From positions 22,005 to 86,004 of the forward strand of contig NW_027018090.1 of the NCBI RefSeq assembly GCF_032854445.1: a stretch of DNA of 64,000 nt, read 5' to 3'. How positions within the stretch are numbered: the first letter of the stretch is position 1; each line of letters starts with the position of its first letter. This document shows, in pieces, positions 49,965 through 63,900 of this stretch. The notes beneath the pieces were generated by a model. The model worked only from the letters and a program-made list of their open reading frames with translations, had not been told where the DNA came from and ran no database searches. Position numbers and translations under genes: made by a program. Source of the DNA: Liolophura sinensis. Its lineage: Eukaryota > Mollusca > Polyplacophora > Chitonida > Chitonidae.

Positions 49965-52900
49965 GAAAAACTGTTCCAGTGCTACAGGTAAGAGGCTAAT
50001 CCGACGTATTTTGTGACGAGAAATCGAATGGTGCAATCCGCGTTGCTCTCCGACCAATACTTTTGGCTGTAGTGACAATTGAATGATCATTTATGTCATA
50101 ATCACGTGCCCAGCAACGGCTCTTACTCCATGGAAACCAGGGATATTTGCAATTTTTCAACAGCTGCCGATGACTGGCTCAATTCCGCATCTTTTGGCAC
50201 CTTACTGAAGTGGGTCAGTGTTCAGTTGTACTTTTTACAGCAGACTGTATCAAGTACCTTGTGTTTTTCACATACAAATGGTGTGGTTTTTCTACACGTA
50301 GATAAAGACATTGAGATTGTCTTGGACTTAGAAGTAAGACAATTGCTGGGTGAGTTAAATGGGCTTAGCCCAAAGATTTGACGTCTTCTGGGCTACCGAA
50401 GGGCACATAACTTATAGTCAAAAGTTGAATATAGTAATGACCAGTCGCGATTGTACAGAGTACAGTGTAGCCGATTTTAATTAACAAAAAGACCAGGCAA
50501 AAATGCAAAAGTGGAAAAACTGTTCCAGTGCTGCTGGTAAGAGGCTAATCCGACGTATTTTGTGGCGAGAAATCAAATGGTGCAAACCGCGTTGCTCTCC
50601 GACTAATACTTTTGGCTGTAGTGACAATTGAATGATCATTTATGTCATAATCACGTGCGTAGCGACGGCTCTTACTCCATGGAAACCAGGGAAATTTGCA
50701 ATTTTTCAACAGCTGCCGATGCCTGGCTCAATTCCAAATCTTTTGGCACCTTACTGAAGTGGGTCAGTGTTCAGTTGTACTTTTTACAGCAGACTGTATC
50801 AAGTACCTTGTGTTTATCCTGTACAAATGGTGTGGTTTTTCTACACGTAGATAAAGACATTAAGATTGTCTTGCACTTAGAAGTAAGACAATTGCTGGGT
50901 GAGTTAAATGGGCTTAGCCCAAAGATTTGACGTCTTCTGGGCTACCGAAGGGCACATAACTTATAGTCAAAAGTTGAATATAGTAATGACCAGTCGCGAT
51001 TGTACAGAGTACAGTGTAGCCGATTTCAATTAACAAAAAGACCAGGTAAAAATGCAAAATTGGAAAAATTGTTCCAGTGCTGCTGGTAAGAGACTAATCC
51101 GACGTATTTTGTGACGAGAAATCGAATGGTGCAAACCGCGTTGCTCTCCGACCAATACTTTTGCCTGTAGTGACAATTGAATGATCATTTATGTCATAAT
51201 CACGTGCCCAGCAACGGCTCTTACTCCATGGAAACCAGGGATATTTGCAATTTTTTAACAGCTGCCGATGCCTGGCCCAATTCCGTATCTTTTGGCACCT
51301 TATAAATGTGGGTCAGTGTTTAGTTGTACTTTTTTACAGCAGACTGTATCAAGTACCTTGTGTTTTTCACGTACAAATGGTGTGGTTTTTCTACACGTAG
51401 ATAAAGACATTGAGATTGTCTTGCACTTAGAAGTAAGACAATTGCTGGGTGAGTTAAATGGGCTTAGCCGAAAGATTTGACGTCTTCTGGGCTACCGAAG
51501 GGCACATAACTTATAGTCAAAAGTTGAATATAGTAATGACCAGTCGCGATTGTACAGAGTACAGTGTAGCCGATTTCAATTAACAAAAAGACCAGGTAAA
51601 AATGTAAAAGTGGAAAAACTGTTCCAGTGCTGCTGGTAAGAGGCTAATCCGACGTATTTTGTGACGAGAAATCGAATGGTGCAATCCGCGTTGCTCTCCG
51701 ACCAATACTTTTGGCTGTAGCGACAATTCAATGAATATTGATGTCAAAATCACGTGCCCAGCAACGGCTCTTACTCCATGGAAACCAGGGATATTTGCAA
51801 TTTTTTAACAGCTGCCGATGCCTGGCCCAATTCCGTATCTTTTGGCACCTTATAAATGTGGGTCAGTGCTTAGTTGTACTTTTTACAGCAGACTGTATCA
51901 AGTACCTTGTGTTTTTTATGTACAAATGGTGTGGTTTTTCTACACGTAGATAAAGACATTGAGATTGTCTTGGACTTAGAAGTAAGACAATTGCTGGGTG
52001 AGTTAAATGGGCTTGGCCCAAAGATTTTAGGTCTTCTGGGCTACCGAAGGGCACATAACTTATAGTCAAAAGTTGAATATAGTAATGACCAGTCGCGATT
52101 GTACAGAGTACAGTGTAGCCGATTTCAATTAACAAAAAGACCGGGGAAAAATGCAAAAGTGGAAAAACTGTTCCAGTGCTGCTGGTAAGAGGCTAATCCG
52201 ACGTATTTTGTGACGAGAAATCGAATGGTGCAAACCGCGTTGCTCTCCGACCAATCCTTTTGGTTGTAGTGACAATTGAATGATCATTTATGTCATAATC
52301 ACGTGCCCAGCAACGGCTCTTACTCCATGGAAACCAGGGAAATTTGCAATTTTTCAACAGCTGCCGATGCCTGGCTCAATTCCGCATCTTTTGGCACCTT
52401 ACTGAAGTGGGTCAGTGTTCAGTTGTACTTTTTACAGCAGACTGTATCAAGTACCTTGTGTTTTTCATGTACAAATGGTCTGGTTTTTCTACACGTAGAT
52501 AAAGACATTGAGATTGTCTTGGACTTAGAAGTAAGACAATTGCTGGGTGAGTTAAATGGGCTTAGCCCAAAGATTTGACGTCTTCTGGGCTACCGAAGGG
52601 CACATAACTTATAGTCAAAAGTTGAATATAGTAATGACCAGTCGCGATTGTACAGAGTACAGTGTAGCCGATTTCAATTAACAAAAAGACCAGTCAAAAA
52701 TGCAAAATTGAAAAAATTGTTCCAGTGCTGCTGGTAAGAGACTAATCCGACGTATTTTGTGACGACAAATCGAATGGTGCAAACCGCGTTGCTGTCCGAC
52801 CAATACGTTTGCCTGTAGTGACAATTGAATGATCATTTATGTCATAATCACGTACCCAGCAACGGCTCTTACTCCATGGAAACAAGGGAAATTTGCAACT

Positions 52901-53260
52901 TTTCAACAGCTGCCGATACCTGGCTGAATTCCGCATCTTTTGGCACCTTATTCAATGTGGGTCTGTGGTCAGTTGTACTTTTTACAGCAGACTGTATCAA
53001 GTACCTTGTGTTTTTCACGTACAAATGGTGTGTTTTTTCTACACGTAGATAAAGACATTGAGATTGTCTTGGACTTAGAAGTAAGACAATTCCTGGGTGA
53101 GTTAAATGGGCTTAGCCGGAAGATTTGGCGTCTTCTGGGCTACCGAAGGGCACATAACTTATAGTCAAAAGTTGAATATAGTAATGACCAGTCGCGATTG
53201 TACAGAGTACAGTGTAACCGATTTCAATTAACAAAAAGACCAGTCAAAAATGCAAAAGTG
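49965..53260 (+). repeat. Six-monomer block, copy 1 of a pair 6.59 kb apart (m92-m97)
   Basis: Order of types: 2-2-1-1-2-4. Shared marks with 56558-59851 are GTGGCGAGAAATCAAATGG with CATTAAGATTG (m93/m105), GTCAGTGCTTAGTTG (m95/m107) and CCAATACGTTTGCC (m97/m109). m95-m97 is also the 1-2-4 module of m1-m3. Confidence 0.88.
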
Positions 53261-56200
53261 GAAAAATTGTTCCAGTGCTGCTGGTAAGAGGCTAATCCGA
53301 CGTATTTTGTGACGAGAAATCGAATGGTGCAAACCGCGTTGCTCTCCGACCAATAGTTTTGGCTGTAGCGACAATTCAATGATCATTAATGTCATAATCA
53401 CGTGCCCAGCAACGGCTCTTACTCCATGGAAACCAGGGATATTTGCAATTTTTTAACAGCTGCCGATGCTTGGCCCAATTCCGCATCTTTTGGCACCTTA
53501 TAAATGTGGGTCAGTGTTTTAGTTGTACTTTTTACAGCAGACTGTATTAAGTACCTTGTGTTTTTTCACGCACAAATGGTGTGGTTTTTCTACACGTAGA
53601 TAAAGACATTGAGATTGTATTGGACTTAGAAGTAAGACAATTGCTGGGTGAGTTAAATGGGCTTAGCCCAAAGATTTGACGTCTTCTAGGCTACCGAAGG
53701 GCACATAACTTATAGTCAAAAGTTGAATATAGTAATGACCAGTCGCGATTGTACAGAGTACAGTGTAGCCGATTTTAATTAACAAAAAGACCAGGCAAAA
53801 ATGCAAAAGTGGAAAAACTGTTCCAGTGCTGCTGGTAAGAGGCTAATCCGACGTATTTTGTGGCGAGAAATCAAATGGTGCAAACCGCGTTGCTCTCCGA
53901 CTAATACTTTTGGCTGTAGTGACAATTGAATGATCATTTATGTCATAATCACGTGCGTAGCGACGGCTCTTACTCCATGGAAACCAGGGAAATTTGCAAT
54001 TTTTCAACAGCTGCCGATGCCTGGCTCAATTCCGTATCTTTTGGCACCTTACTGAAGTGGGTCAGTGTTCAGTTGTACTTTTTACAGCAGACTGTATCAA
54101 GTACCTTGTGTTTATCCTGTACAAATGGTGTGGTTTTTCTACACGTAGATAAAGACATTAAGATTGTCTTGCACTTAGAAGTAAGACAATTGCTGGGTGA
54201 GTTAAATGGGCTTAGCCCAAAGATTTGACGTCTTCTGGGCTACCGAAGGGCACATAACTTATAGTCAAAAGTTGAATATAGTAATGACCAGTCGCGATTG
54301 TACAGAGTACAGTGTAGCCGATTTCAATTAACAAAAAGACCAGGTAAAAATGCAAAATTGGAAAAATTGTTCCAGTGCTGCTGGTAAGAGACTAATCCGA
54401 CGTATTTTGTGACGAGAAATCGAATGGTGCAAACCGCGTTGCTCTCCGACCAATACTTTTGCCTGTAGTGACAATTGAATGATCATTTATGTCATAATCA
54501 CGTGCCCAGCAACGGCTCTTACTCCATGGAAACCAGGGAAATTTGCAATTTTTCAACAGCTGCCGATGCCTGGCTCAATTCCGAATCTTTTGGCACCTTA
54601 CTGAAGTGGGTCAGTGTTCAGTTGTACTTTTTTACAGCAGACTGTATCAAGTACCTTGTGTTTTTCACGTACAAATGGTGTGGTTTTTCTACACGTAGAT
54701 AAAGACATTGAGATTGTCTTGCACTTAGAAGTAAGACAATTGCTGGGTGAGTTAAATGGGCTTAGCCCAAAGATTTGACGTCTTCTGGGCTACCGAAGGG
54801 CACATAACTTATAATCAAAAGTTGAATATAGTAATGACCAGTCGCGATTGTACAGAGTACAGTGTAGCCGATTTTAATTAACAAAAAGACCAGGCAAAAA
54901 TGCAAAAGTGGAAAAACTGTTCCAGTGCTGCTGGTAAGAGGCTAATCCGACGTATTTTGTGGCGAGAAATCAAATGGTGCAAACCGCGTTGCTCTCCGAC
55001 TAATACTTTTGGCTGTAGTGACAATTGAATGATCATTTATGTCATAATCACGTGCGTAGCGACGGCTCTTACTCCATGGAAACCAGGGAAATTTGCAATT
55101 TTTCAACAGCTGCCGATGCCTGGCTCAATTCCTCATCTTTTGGCACCTTACTGAAGTGGGTCAGTGTTCAGTTGTACTTTTTACAGCAGACTGTATCAAG
55201 TACATTGTGTTTATCCTGTACAAATGGTGTGGTTTTTCTACACGTAGATAAAGACATTGAGATTGTCTTGCACTTAGAAGTAAGACAATTGCTGGGTGAG
55301 TTAAATGGGCTTAGCCCAAAGATTTGACGTCTTCTGGGCTACCGAAGGGCACATAACTTATAGTCAAAAGTTGAATATAGTAATGACCAGTCGCGATTGT
55401 ACAGAGTACAGTGTAGCCAGTTTCAATTAACAAAAAGACCAGGCAAAAATGCAAAAGTGGAAAAACTGTTCCAGTGCTACTAGTAAGAAGCTAATCCGAC
55501 GTATTTTGTGACGAGAAATCGAATGGTGCAAACCGCCTTGCTCTCCGACCAATACTTTTGGCTGTAGCGACAATTCAATGAATATTGATGTCATAATCAC
55601 GTGCCCAGCAACGGCTCTTACTCCATGGAAACCAGGGATAATTGCAATTTTTTAACAGCTGCCGATGCCTGGCCAAATTCCGTATCTTTTGGCACCTTAT
55701 AAATGTGGGTCAGTGTTTAGTTGTACTTTTTACAGCAGACTGTATCAAGTACCTTGTGTTTTTTATGTACAAATGGTCTGGTATTTCTACACGTAGATAA
55801 AGACATTGAGATTGTCTTGCACTTAGAAGTAAGACAATTGCTGGGTGAGTTAAATGGGCTTGGCCCAAAGATTTCAGGTCTTCTGAGCTACCGAAGGGCA
55901 CATAACTTATAGTCAAAAGTTGAATATAGTAATGACCAGTCGCGATTGTACAGAGTACAGTGTAGCCAGTTTCAATTAACAAAAAGACCAGGCAAACATG
56001 CAAAAGTGGAAAAACTGTTCCAGTGCTACTAGTAAGAGACTAATCCGACGTATTTTGTGACGAGAAATCGAATGGTGCAAACCGCGTTGCTCTCCGACCA
56101 ATACTTTTGGCTGTAGCGACAATTCAATGAATATTGATGTCATAATCACGTGCCCAGCAACGGCTCTTACTCCATGGAAACCAGGGATATTTGCAATTTT

Positions 56201-56557
56201 TTAACAGCTGCCGATGCTTGGCCCAATTCCGCATCTTTTGGCACCTTATAAATGTGGGTCAGTGTTTAGTTGTACTTTTTACAGCAGACTGTATCAAGTA
56301 CCTTGTGTTTTTTATGTACAAATGGTGTGGTTTTTCTACACGTAGATAAAGACATTGAGATTGTCTTGGACTTAGAAGTAAGACAATTGCTGGGTGAGTT
56401 AAATGGGCTTGGCCCAAAGATTTCAGGTCTTCTGGGCTACCGAAGGGCACATAACTTATAGTCAAAAGTTGAATATAGTAATGACCAGTCGCGATTGTAC
56501 AGAGTACAGTGTAGCCGGTTTCAATTAACAAAAAGACCAGGCAAAAATGCAAAAGTG
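53261..56557 (+). repeat. Block m98-m103 between the paired copies (types 1-2-2-2-1v-1)
   Basis: m98 is 551 bp with extra bases near 53517 and 53563. m99 and m101 carry GTGGCGAGAAATCAAATGG like m93 and m105, so this variant occurs four times within 6.6 kb. m100 shares the longer T run (GTACTTTTTTACAGC) with m94. No gene is present. Confidence 0.83.
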
Positions 56558-59500
56558 GAAAAACTGTTCCAGTGCTACAGGTAAGAGGCTAATCCGACGT
56601 ATTTTTTGACGAGAAATCGAATGGTGCAATCCGCGTTGCTCTCCGACCAATACTTTTGGCTGTAGTGACAATTGAATGATCATTTATGTCATAATCACGT
56701 GCCCAGCAACGGCTCTTACTCCATGGAAACCAGGGATATTTGCAATTTTTCAACAGCTGCCGATGACTGGCTCAATTCCGCATCTTTTGGCACCTTACTG
56801 AAGTGGGTCAGTGTTCAGTTGTACTTTTTACAGCAGACTGTATCAAGTACCTTGTGTTTTTCACGTACAAATGGTGTGGTTTTTCTACACGTAGATAAAG
56901 ACATTGAGATTGTCTTGGACTTAGAAGTAAGACAATTGCTGGGTGAGTTAAATGGGCTTAGCCCAAAGATTTGACGTCTTCTGGGCTACCGAAGGGCACA
57001 TAACTTATAGTCAAAAGTTGAATATAGTAATGACCAGTCGCGATTGTACAGAGTACAGTGTAGCCGATTTTAATTAACAAAAAGACCAGGCAAAAATGCA
57101 AAAGTGGAAAAACTGTTCCAGTGCTGCTGGTAAGAGGCTAATCCGACGTATTTTGTGGCGAGAAATCAAATGGTGCAAACCGCGTTGCTCTCCGACTAAT
57201 ACTTTTGGCTGTAGTGACAATTGAATGATCATTTATGTCATAATCACGTGCGTAGCGACGGCTCTTACTCCATGGAAACCAGGGAAATTTGCAATTTTCA
57301 ACAGCTGCCGATGCCTGGCTCAATTCCAAATCTTTTGGCACCTTACTGAAGTGGGTCAGTGTTCAGTTGTACTTTTTACAGCAGACTGTATCAAGTACCT
57401 TGTGTTTATCCTGTGCAAATGGTGTGGTTTTTCTACACGTAGATAAAGACATTAAGATTGTCTTGCACTTAGAAGTAAGACAATTGCTGGGTGAGTTAAA
57501 TGGGCTTAGCCCAAAGATTTGACGTCTTCTGGGCTACCGAAGGGCACATAACTTATAGTCAAAAGTTGAATATAGTAATGACCAGTCGCGATTGTACAGA
57601 GTACAGTGTAGCCGATTTCAATTAACAAAAAGACCAGGTAAAAATGCAAAATTGGAAAAATTGTTCCAGTGCTGCTGGTAAGAGACTAATCCGACGTATT
57701 TTGTGACGAGAAATCGAATGGTGCAAACCGCGTTGCTCTCCGACCAATACTTTTGGCTGTAGTGACAATTGAATGATCATTTATGTCATAATCACGTGCC
57801 CAGCAACGGCTCTTACTCCATGGAAACCAGGGATATTTGCAATTTTTTAACAGCTGCCGATGCCTGGCCCAATTCCGTATCTTTTGGCACCTTATAAATG
57901 TGGGTCAGTGTTTAGTTGTACTTTTTACAGCAGACTGTATCAAGTACCTTGTGTTTTTCACGTACAAATGGTGTGGTTTTTCTACACGTAGATAAAGACA
58001 TTGAGATTGTCTTGGACTTAGAAGTAAGACAATTGCTGGGTGAGTTAAATGGGCTTAGCCGAAAGATTTGACGTCTTCTGGGCTACCGAAGGGCACATAA
58101 CTTATAGTCAAAAGTTGAATATAGTAATTACCAGTCGCGATTGTACAGAGTACAGTGTAGCCGATTTCAATTAACAAAAAGACCAGGTAAAAATGCAAAA
58201 GTGGAAAAACTGTTCCAGTGCTGCTGGTAAGAGGCTAATCCGACGTATTTTGTGACGAGAAATCGAATGGTGCAATCCGCGTTGCTCTCCGACCAATACT
58301 TTTGGCTGTAGCGACAATTCAATGAATATTGATGTCAAAATCACGTGCCCAGCAACGGCTCTTACTCCATGGAAACCAGGGATATTTGCAATTTTTTAAC
58401 AGCTGCCGATGCCTGGCCCAATTCCGTATCTTTTGGCACCTTATAAATGTGGGTCAGTGCTTAGTTGTACTTTTTACAGCAGACTGTATCAAGTACCTTG
58501 TGTTTTTTATGTACAAATGGTGTGGTTTTTCTACACGTAGATAAAGACATTGAGATTGTCTTGGACTTAGAAGTAAGACAATTGCTGGGTGAGTTAAATG
58601 GGCTTGGCCCAAAGATTTTAGGTCTTCTGGGCTACCGAAGGGCACATAACTTATAGTCAAAAGTTGAATATAGTAATGACCAGTCGCGATTGTACAGAGT
58701 ACAGTGTAGCCGATTTCAATTAACAAAAAGACCGGGGAAAAATGCAAAAGTGGAAAAACTGTTCCAGTGCTGCTGGTAAGAGGCTAATCCGACGTATTTT
58801 GTGACGAGAAATCGAATGGTGCAAACCGCGTTGCTCTCCGACCAATCCTTTTGGTTGTAGTGACAATTGAATGATCATTTATGTCATAATCACGTGCCCA
58901 GCAACGGCTCTTACTCCATGGAAACCAGGGAAATTTGCAATTTTTCAACAGCTGCCGATGCCTGGCTCAATTCCGCATCTTTTGGCACCTTACTGAAGTG
59001 GGTCAGTGTTCAGTTGTACTTTTTACAGCAGACTGTATCAAGTACCTTGTGTTTTTCATGTACAAATGGTGTGGTTTTTCTACACGTAGATAAAGACATT
59101 GAGATTGTCTTGGACTTAGAAGTAAGACAATTGCTGGGTGAGTTAAATGGGCTTAGCCCAAAGATTTGACGTCTTCTGGGCTACCGAAGGGCACATAACT
59201 TATAGTCAAAAGTTGAATATAGTAATGACCAGTCGCGATTGTACAGAGTACAGTGTAGCCGATTTCAATTAACAAAAAGACCAGGCAAAAATGCAAAATT
59301 GAAAAAATTGTTCCAGTGCTGCTGGTAAGAGACTAATCCGACGTATTTTGTGACGACAAATCGAATGGTGCAAACCGCGTTGCTGTCCGACCAATACGTT
59401 TGCCTGTAGTGACAATTGAATGATCATTTATGTCATAATCACGTACCCAGCAACGGCTCTTACTCCATGGAAACAAGGGAAATTTGCAACTTTTTAACAG

Positions 59501-59851
59501 CTGCCGATACCTGGCTGAATTCCGCATCTTTTGGCACCTTATTCAATGTGGGTCTGTGGTCAGTTGTACTTTTTACAGCAGACTGTATCAAGTACCTTGT
59601 GTTTTTCACGTACAAATGGTGTGGTTTTTCTACACGTAGATAAAGACATTGAGATTGTCTTGGACTTAGAAGTAAGACAATTGCTGGGTGAGTTAAAAGG
59701 GCTTAGCCGGAAGATTTGACGTCTTCTGGGCTACCGAAGGGCACATAACTTATAGTCAAAAGTTGAATATAGTAATGACCAGTCGCGATTGTACAGAGTA
59801 CAGTGTAACCGATTTCAATTAACAAAAAGACCAGTCAAAAATGCAAAAGTG
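56558..59851 (+). repeat. Six-monomer block, copy 2 of a pair 6.59 kb apart (m104-m109)
   Basis: Matches m92-m97 monomer for monomer at +6591 to +6593 bp. Differences include a missing T near 57295 (CAATTTTCAACAG), GTGCAAATGG near 57413 and TAATTACCAG near 58127. Here type 4 m109 is followed by a type 2, whereas m97 is followed by a type 1. Confidence 0.88.
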
Positions 59852-60949
59852 GAAAAATTGTTCCAGTGCTGCTGGTAAGAGGCTAATCCGACGTATTTTG
59901 TGACGAGAAATCGAATGGTGCAAACCGCGTTGCTCTCCGACCAATACTTTTGGCTGTAGTGACAATTGAATGATCATTTATGTCATAATCACGTGCCCAG
60001 CAACGGCTCTTACTCCATGGAAACCAGGGAAATTTGCAATTTTTCAACAGCTGCCGATGCCTGGCTCAATTCCGAATCTTTTGGCACCTTACTGAAGTGG
60101 GTCAGTGTTCAGTTGTACTTTTTACAGCAGACTGTATCAAGTACCTTGTGTTTTTTATGTACAAATGGTGTGGTTTTTCTACACGTAGATAAAGACATTG
60201 AGATTGTCTTGCACTTAGAAGTAAGGCAATTGCTGGGTGAGTTAAATGGGCTTAGCCGAAAGATTTGACGTCTTCTGGGCTACCGAAGGGCACATAACTT
60301 ATAGTCAAAAGTTGAATATAGTAATGACCAGTCGCGATTGTACAGAGTACAGTGTAGCCGATTTCAATTAACAAAAAGACCAGGTAAAAATGCAAAAGTG
60401 GAAAAACTGTTCCAGTGCTGCTGGTAAGAGGCTAATCCGACGTATTTTGTGACGAGAAATCGAATGGTGCAATCCGCGTTGCTCTCCGACCAGTACTTTT
60501 GGCTGTAGCGACAATTCAATGAATATTGATGTCATAATCACGTGCCCAGCAACGGCTCTTACTCCATGGAAACCAGGGATAATTGCAATTTTTTAACAGC
60601 TGCCGATGCTTGGCCAAATTCCGTATCTTTTGGCACCTTATAAATGTGGGTCAGTGTTTAGTTGTACTTTTTACAGCAGACTGTATCAAGTACCTTGTGT
60701 TTTTTATGTACAAATGGTCTGGTATTTCTACACGTAGATAAAGACATTGAGATTGTCTTGGACTTAGAAGTAAGACAATTGCTGGGTGAGTTAAATGGGC
60801 TTGGCCCAAAGATTTCAGGTCTTCTGAGCTACCGAAGGGCACATAACTTATAGTCAAAAGTTGAATATAGTAATGACCAGTCGCGATTGTACAGAGTACA
60901 GTGTAGCCAGTTTCAATTAACAAAAAGACCAGGCAAAAATGCAAAAGTG
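59852..60949 (+). repeat. Monomers m110 (type 2) and m111 (type 1v)
   Basis: Regular monomers before the noisy right end. m110 has GTAAGGCAATTG, seen also in m14, m17, m20, m114 and m115. m111 has GACCAGTAC and GATGCTTGGCC. Confidence 0.85.
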
Positions 60950-63900
60950 CAAAAACTGTTCCAGTGCTACTAGTAAGAGGCTAATCCGACGTATTTTGTG
61001 ACAAAAAATCGAATGGTGCAAACCGCGTTGCTCTCCGACCAATACTTTTGGCTGTAGCGACAATTCAATGAATATTGATGTCATAATCACGTGCCCAGCA
61101 ACGGCTCTTACTCCATGGAAACCAGGGATATTTGCAATTTTTTTAACAGCTTGCCGATGCTTGGCCCAATTCGGCATCTTTTGGCACCTTATAAATGTGG
61201 GTCAGTGTTTAGTTGTATATTTTACAGCAGACTGTATCAAGTACCTTGTGTTTTTCACGCACAAATGGTGTGGTTTTTCTACACGTAGATAAAGACATTG
61301 AGATTGTCTTGGACTTAGAAGTAAGACAATTGCTGGGTGAGTTAAATGGGCTTGGCCCAAAGATTTCAGGTCTTCTGAGCTACCGAAGGGCACATAACTT
61401 ATAGTCAAAAGTTGAATATAGTAATGGACCAGTCGCGATTGTACAGAGTACAGTTTTAGCCGGTTTCAATTAACAAAAAGGACCAGGCAAAAATGCAAAA
61501 GTGGAAAAACTGTTCCAGTGCTACAGGTAAGAGGCTAATCCGACGTATTTGTGACGAGAAATCGAATGGTGCAATCCGCGTTTGCTCTCCGACCAATACT
61601 TTTGGCTGTAGTGACAATTGAATGATCATTTATGTCATAATCACGTGCCCAGCAACGGCTCTTACTCCATGGAAACCAGGGATATTTGCAATTTTTCAAC
61701 AGCTGCCGATGACTGGCTCAATTCCGCATCTTTTGGCACCTTACTGAAGTGGGTCAGTGTTCAGTTGTACTTTTTACAGCAGACTGTATCAAGTACCTTG
61801 TGTTTTTCACGTACAAATGGTGTGGTTTTTTCTACACGTAGATAAAGACATTGAGATTGTCTTGCACTTAGAAGTAAGACAATTGCTGGGTGAGTTAATG
61901 GGCTTAGCCGAAAGATTTGACGTCTTCTGGGCTACGGAAGGGCACATAACTTATAGTCAAAAGTTGAATGTAGTAATGACCAGTCGCGATTGTACAGTGT
62001 ACAGTGTAGCCGATTTCAATTAACAAAAAGACCAGGTAAAATTGCAAAATTGGAAAAACTGTTCCAGTGCTGCTGGTAAGAGCCTAATCCGACGTATTTT
62101 GTGACGAGAAATCGAATGGTGCAAACCGCGTTGCTCTCCGACCAATACTTTTGGGCTGTAGCGACAATTCAATGAATATTGATGTCATAATCACGTGCCC
62201 AGTAACGGCTCATTACTCCATGGAAACCAGGGATATTTTGCAATTTTTTAACAGCTGTCGATGCTTGGCCCCAATTCCGCATCTTTTGGCACCTTATAAA
62301 TGTGGGTCAGTGTTCACTTGTACCTTTTTACAGCAGACTGTATCAAGTACCTTGTGTTTTTTATGTACAAATGGTGTGGTTTTTCTACACGTAGATAAAG
62401 ACATTGAGATTGTCTTGCACTTAGAAGTAAGGCAATTGCTGGGTGAGTTAAATGGGCTTGGGCCCAAAGATTTCAGGTCTTCTGAGCTACCGAAGGGCAC
62501 ATAACTTATAGTCCAAAAGTTGAATATAGTAATGACCAGTCGCGATTGTACCAGAGTACAGTGTAGCCGGTTTCAATTAACAAAAAGATCAGGCAAACAT
62601 GCAAAAGTGCAAAAACTGTTCCAGTGCTACTAGTAGAAGGCTAATCCGACGTATTTGTGGACGAAAAATCGAATGGTGCAATCCGCGTTGCTCTCCGACC
62701 AATACTTTTGGCTGTAGCCACAATTGAATAAACATTTATGTCATAATCACGTGCGTAGCAACGGCTCTTACTCCATGGAAACCAGGGAAATTTGCAATTT
62801 TTCAACAGCTGCCGATGCTGGCTCAATTCCGCATCTTTTGGCACCTTACTGAAGTGGGTCAGTGTTCAGTTGTACTTTTTACAGCAGACTGTATCAAGTA
62901 CCTTGTGTTTTTTATGTACAAATGGTGTGGTTTTTTCTACTCGTAGATAGAGACATTGAGATTGTCTTGCACTTAGAAGTAAGGCAATTGCTGGGAGAGC
63001 TAAATGGGCTTAGCCCAAAGATTTCAGGTCTTCTGGGCTACCGAAGGGCACATAACTTATAGTCAAAAGTTGGAATATAGTAATGACCAGTCGCGATTGT
63101 ACAGAGTACAGTGTAGCCGATTTCAATTAACAAAAAGACCAGGCAAAAATGCAAAAGTGGAAAAACTGTTCCAGTGCTGCTGGTGAGAGGCTAATCCGAC
63201 GTATTTTGTGACGAGAAATCGAATGGTGCAAACCGCGTTGCTCTCCGACCAATACTTTTGGCTGTAGCGACAATTGAATGATCATTAATGTCATAATCAC
63301 GTGCCAGCAACGGCTCTTACTCCATGGAAACCAGGAAATTTGCAATTTTTCAACAGCTGCCGATGACTGGCTCAATTCCCGCATCTTTTGGCACCTTACT
63401 GAAGTGGGTCAGTGTTCAGTTGTACTTTTTACAGCAGACTGTATCAAGTACCTTGTGTTTTTCACGTACAAATGGTGTGGTTTTTCTACACGTAGATAAA
63501 GACATTGAGATTGTCTTGCACTTAGAAGTAAGACAATTGCTGGGTGAGTTAAATGGGCTTAGCCGAAGATTTGACGTCTTCTGGGCTACCGAAGGGCACA
63601 TAACTTATAGTCAAAAGTTGAATGTAGTAATGACCAGTCGCGATTGTACAGTGTACAGTGTAGCCGATTTCAATTAACAAAAAGACCAGGTAAATTGCAA
63701 AATTGGAAAAACTGTTCCAGTGCTGCTGGTAAGAGCCTAATCCGACGTATTTTGTGACGAGAAATCGAATGGTGCCAAACCGCGTTGCTCTCCGACCAAT
63801 ACTTTTGCTGTAGCGACAATTCAATGAATATTGATGTCATAATCACGTGCCCAGTAACGCTCTTACTCCATGGAAACCAGGGAAATTTGCAATTTTTCAA

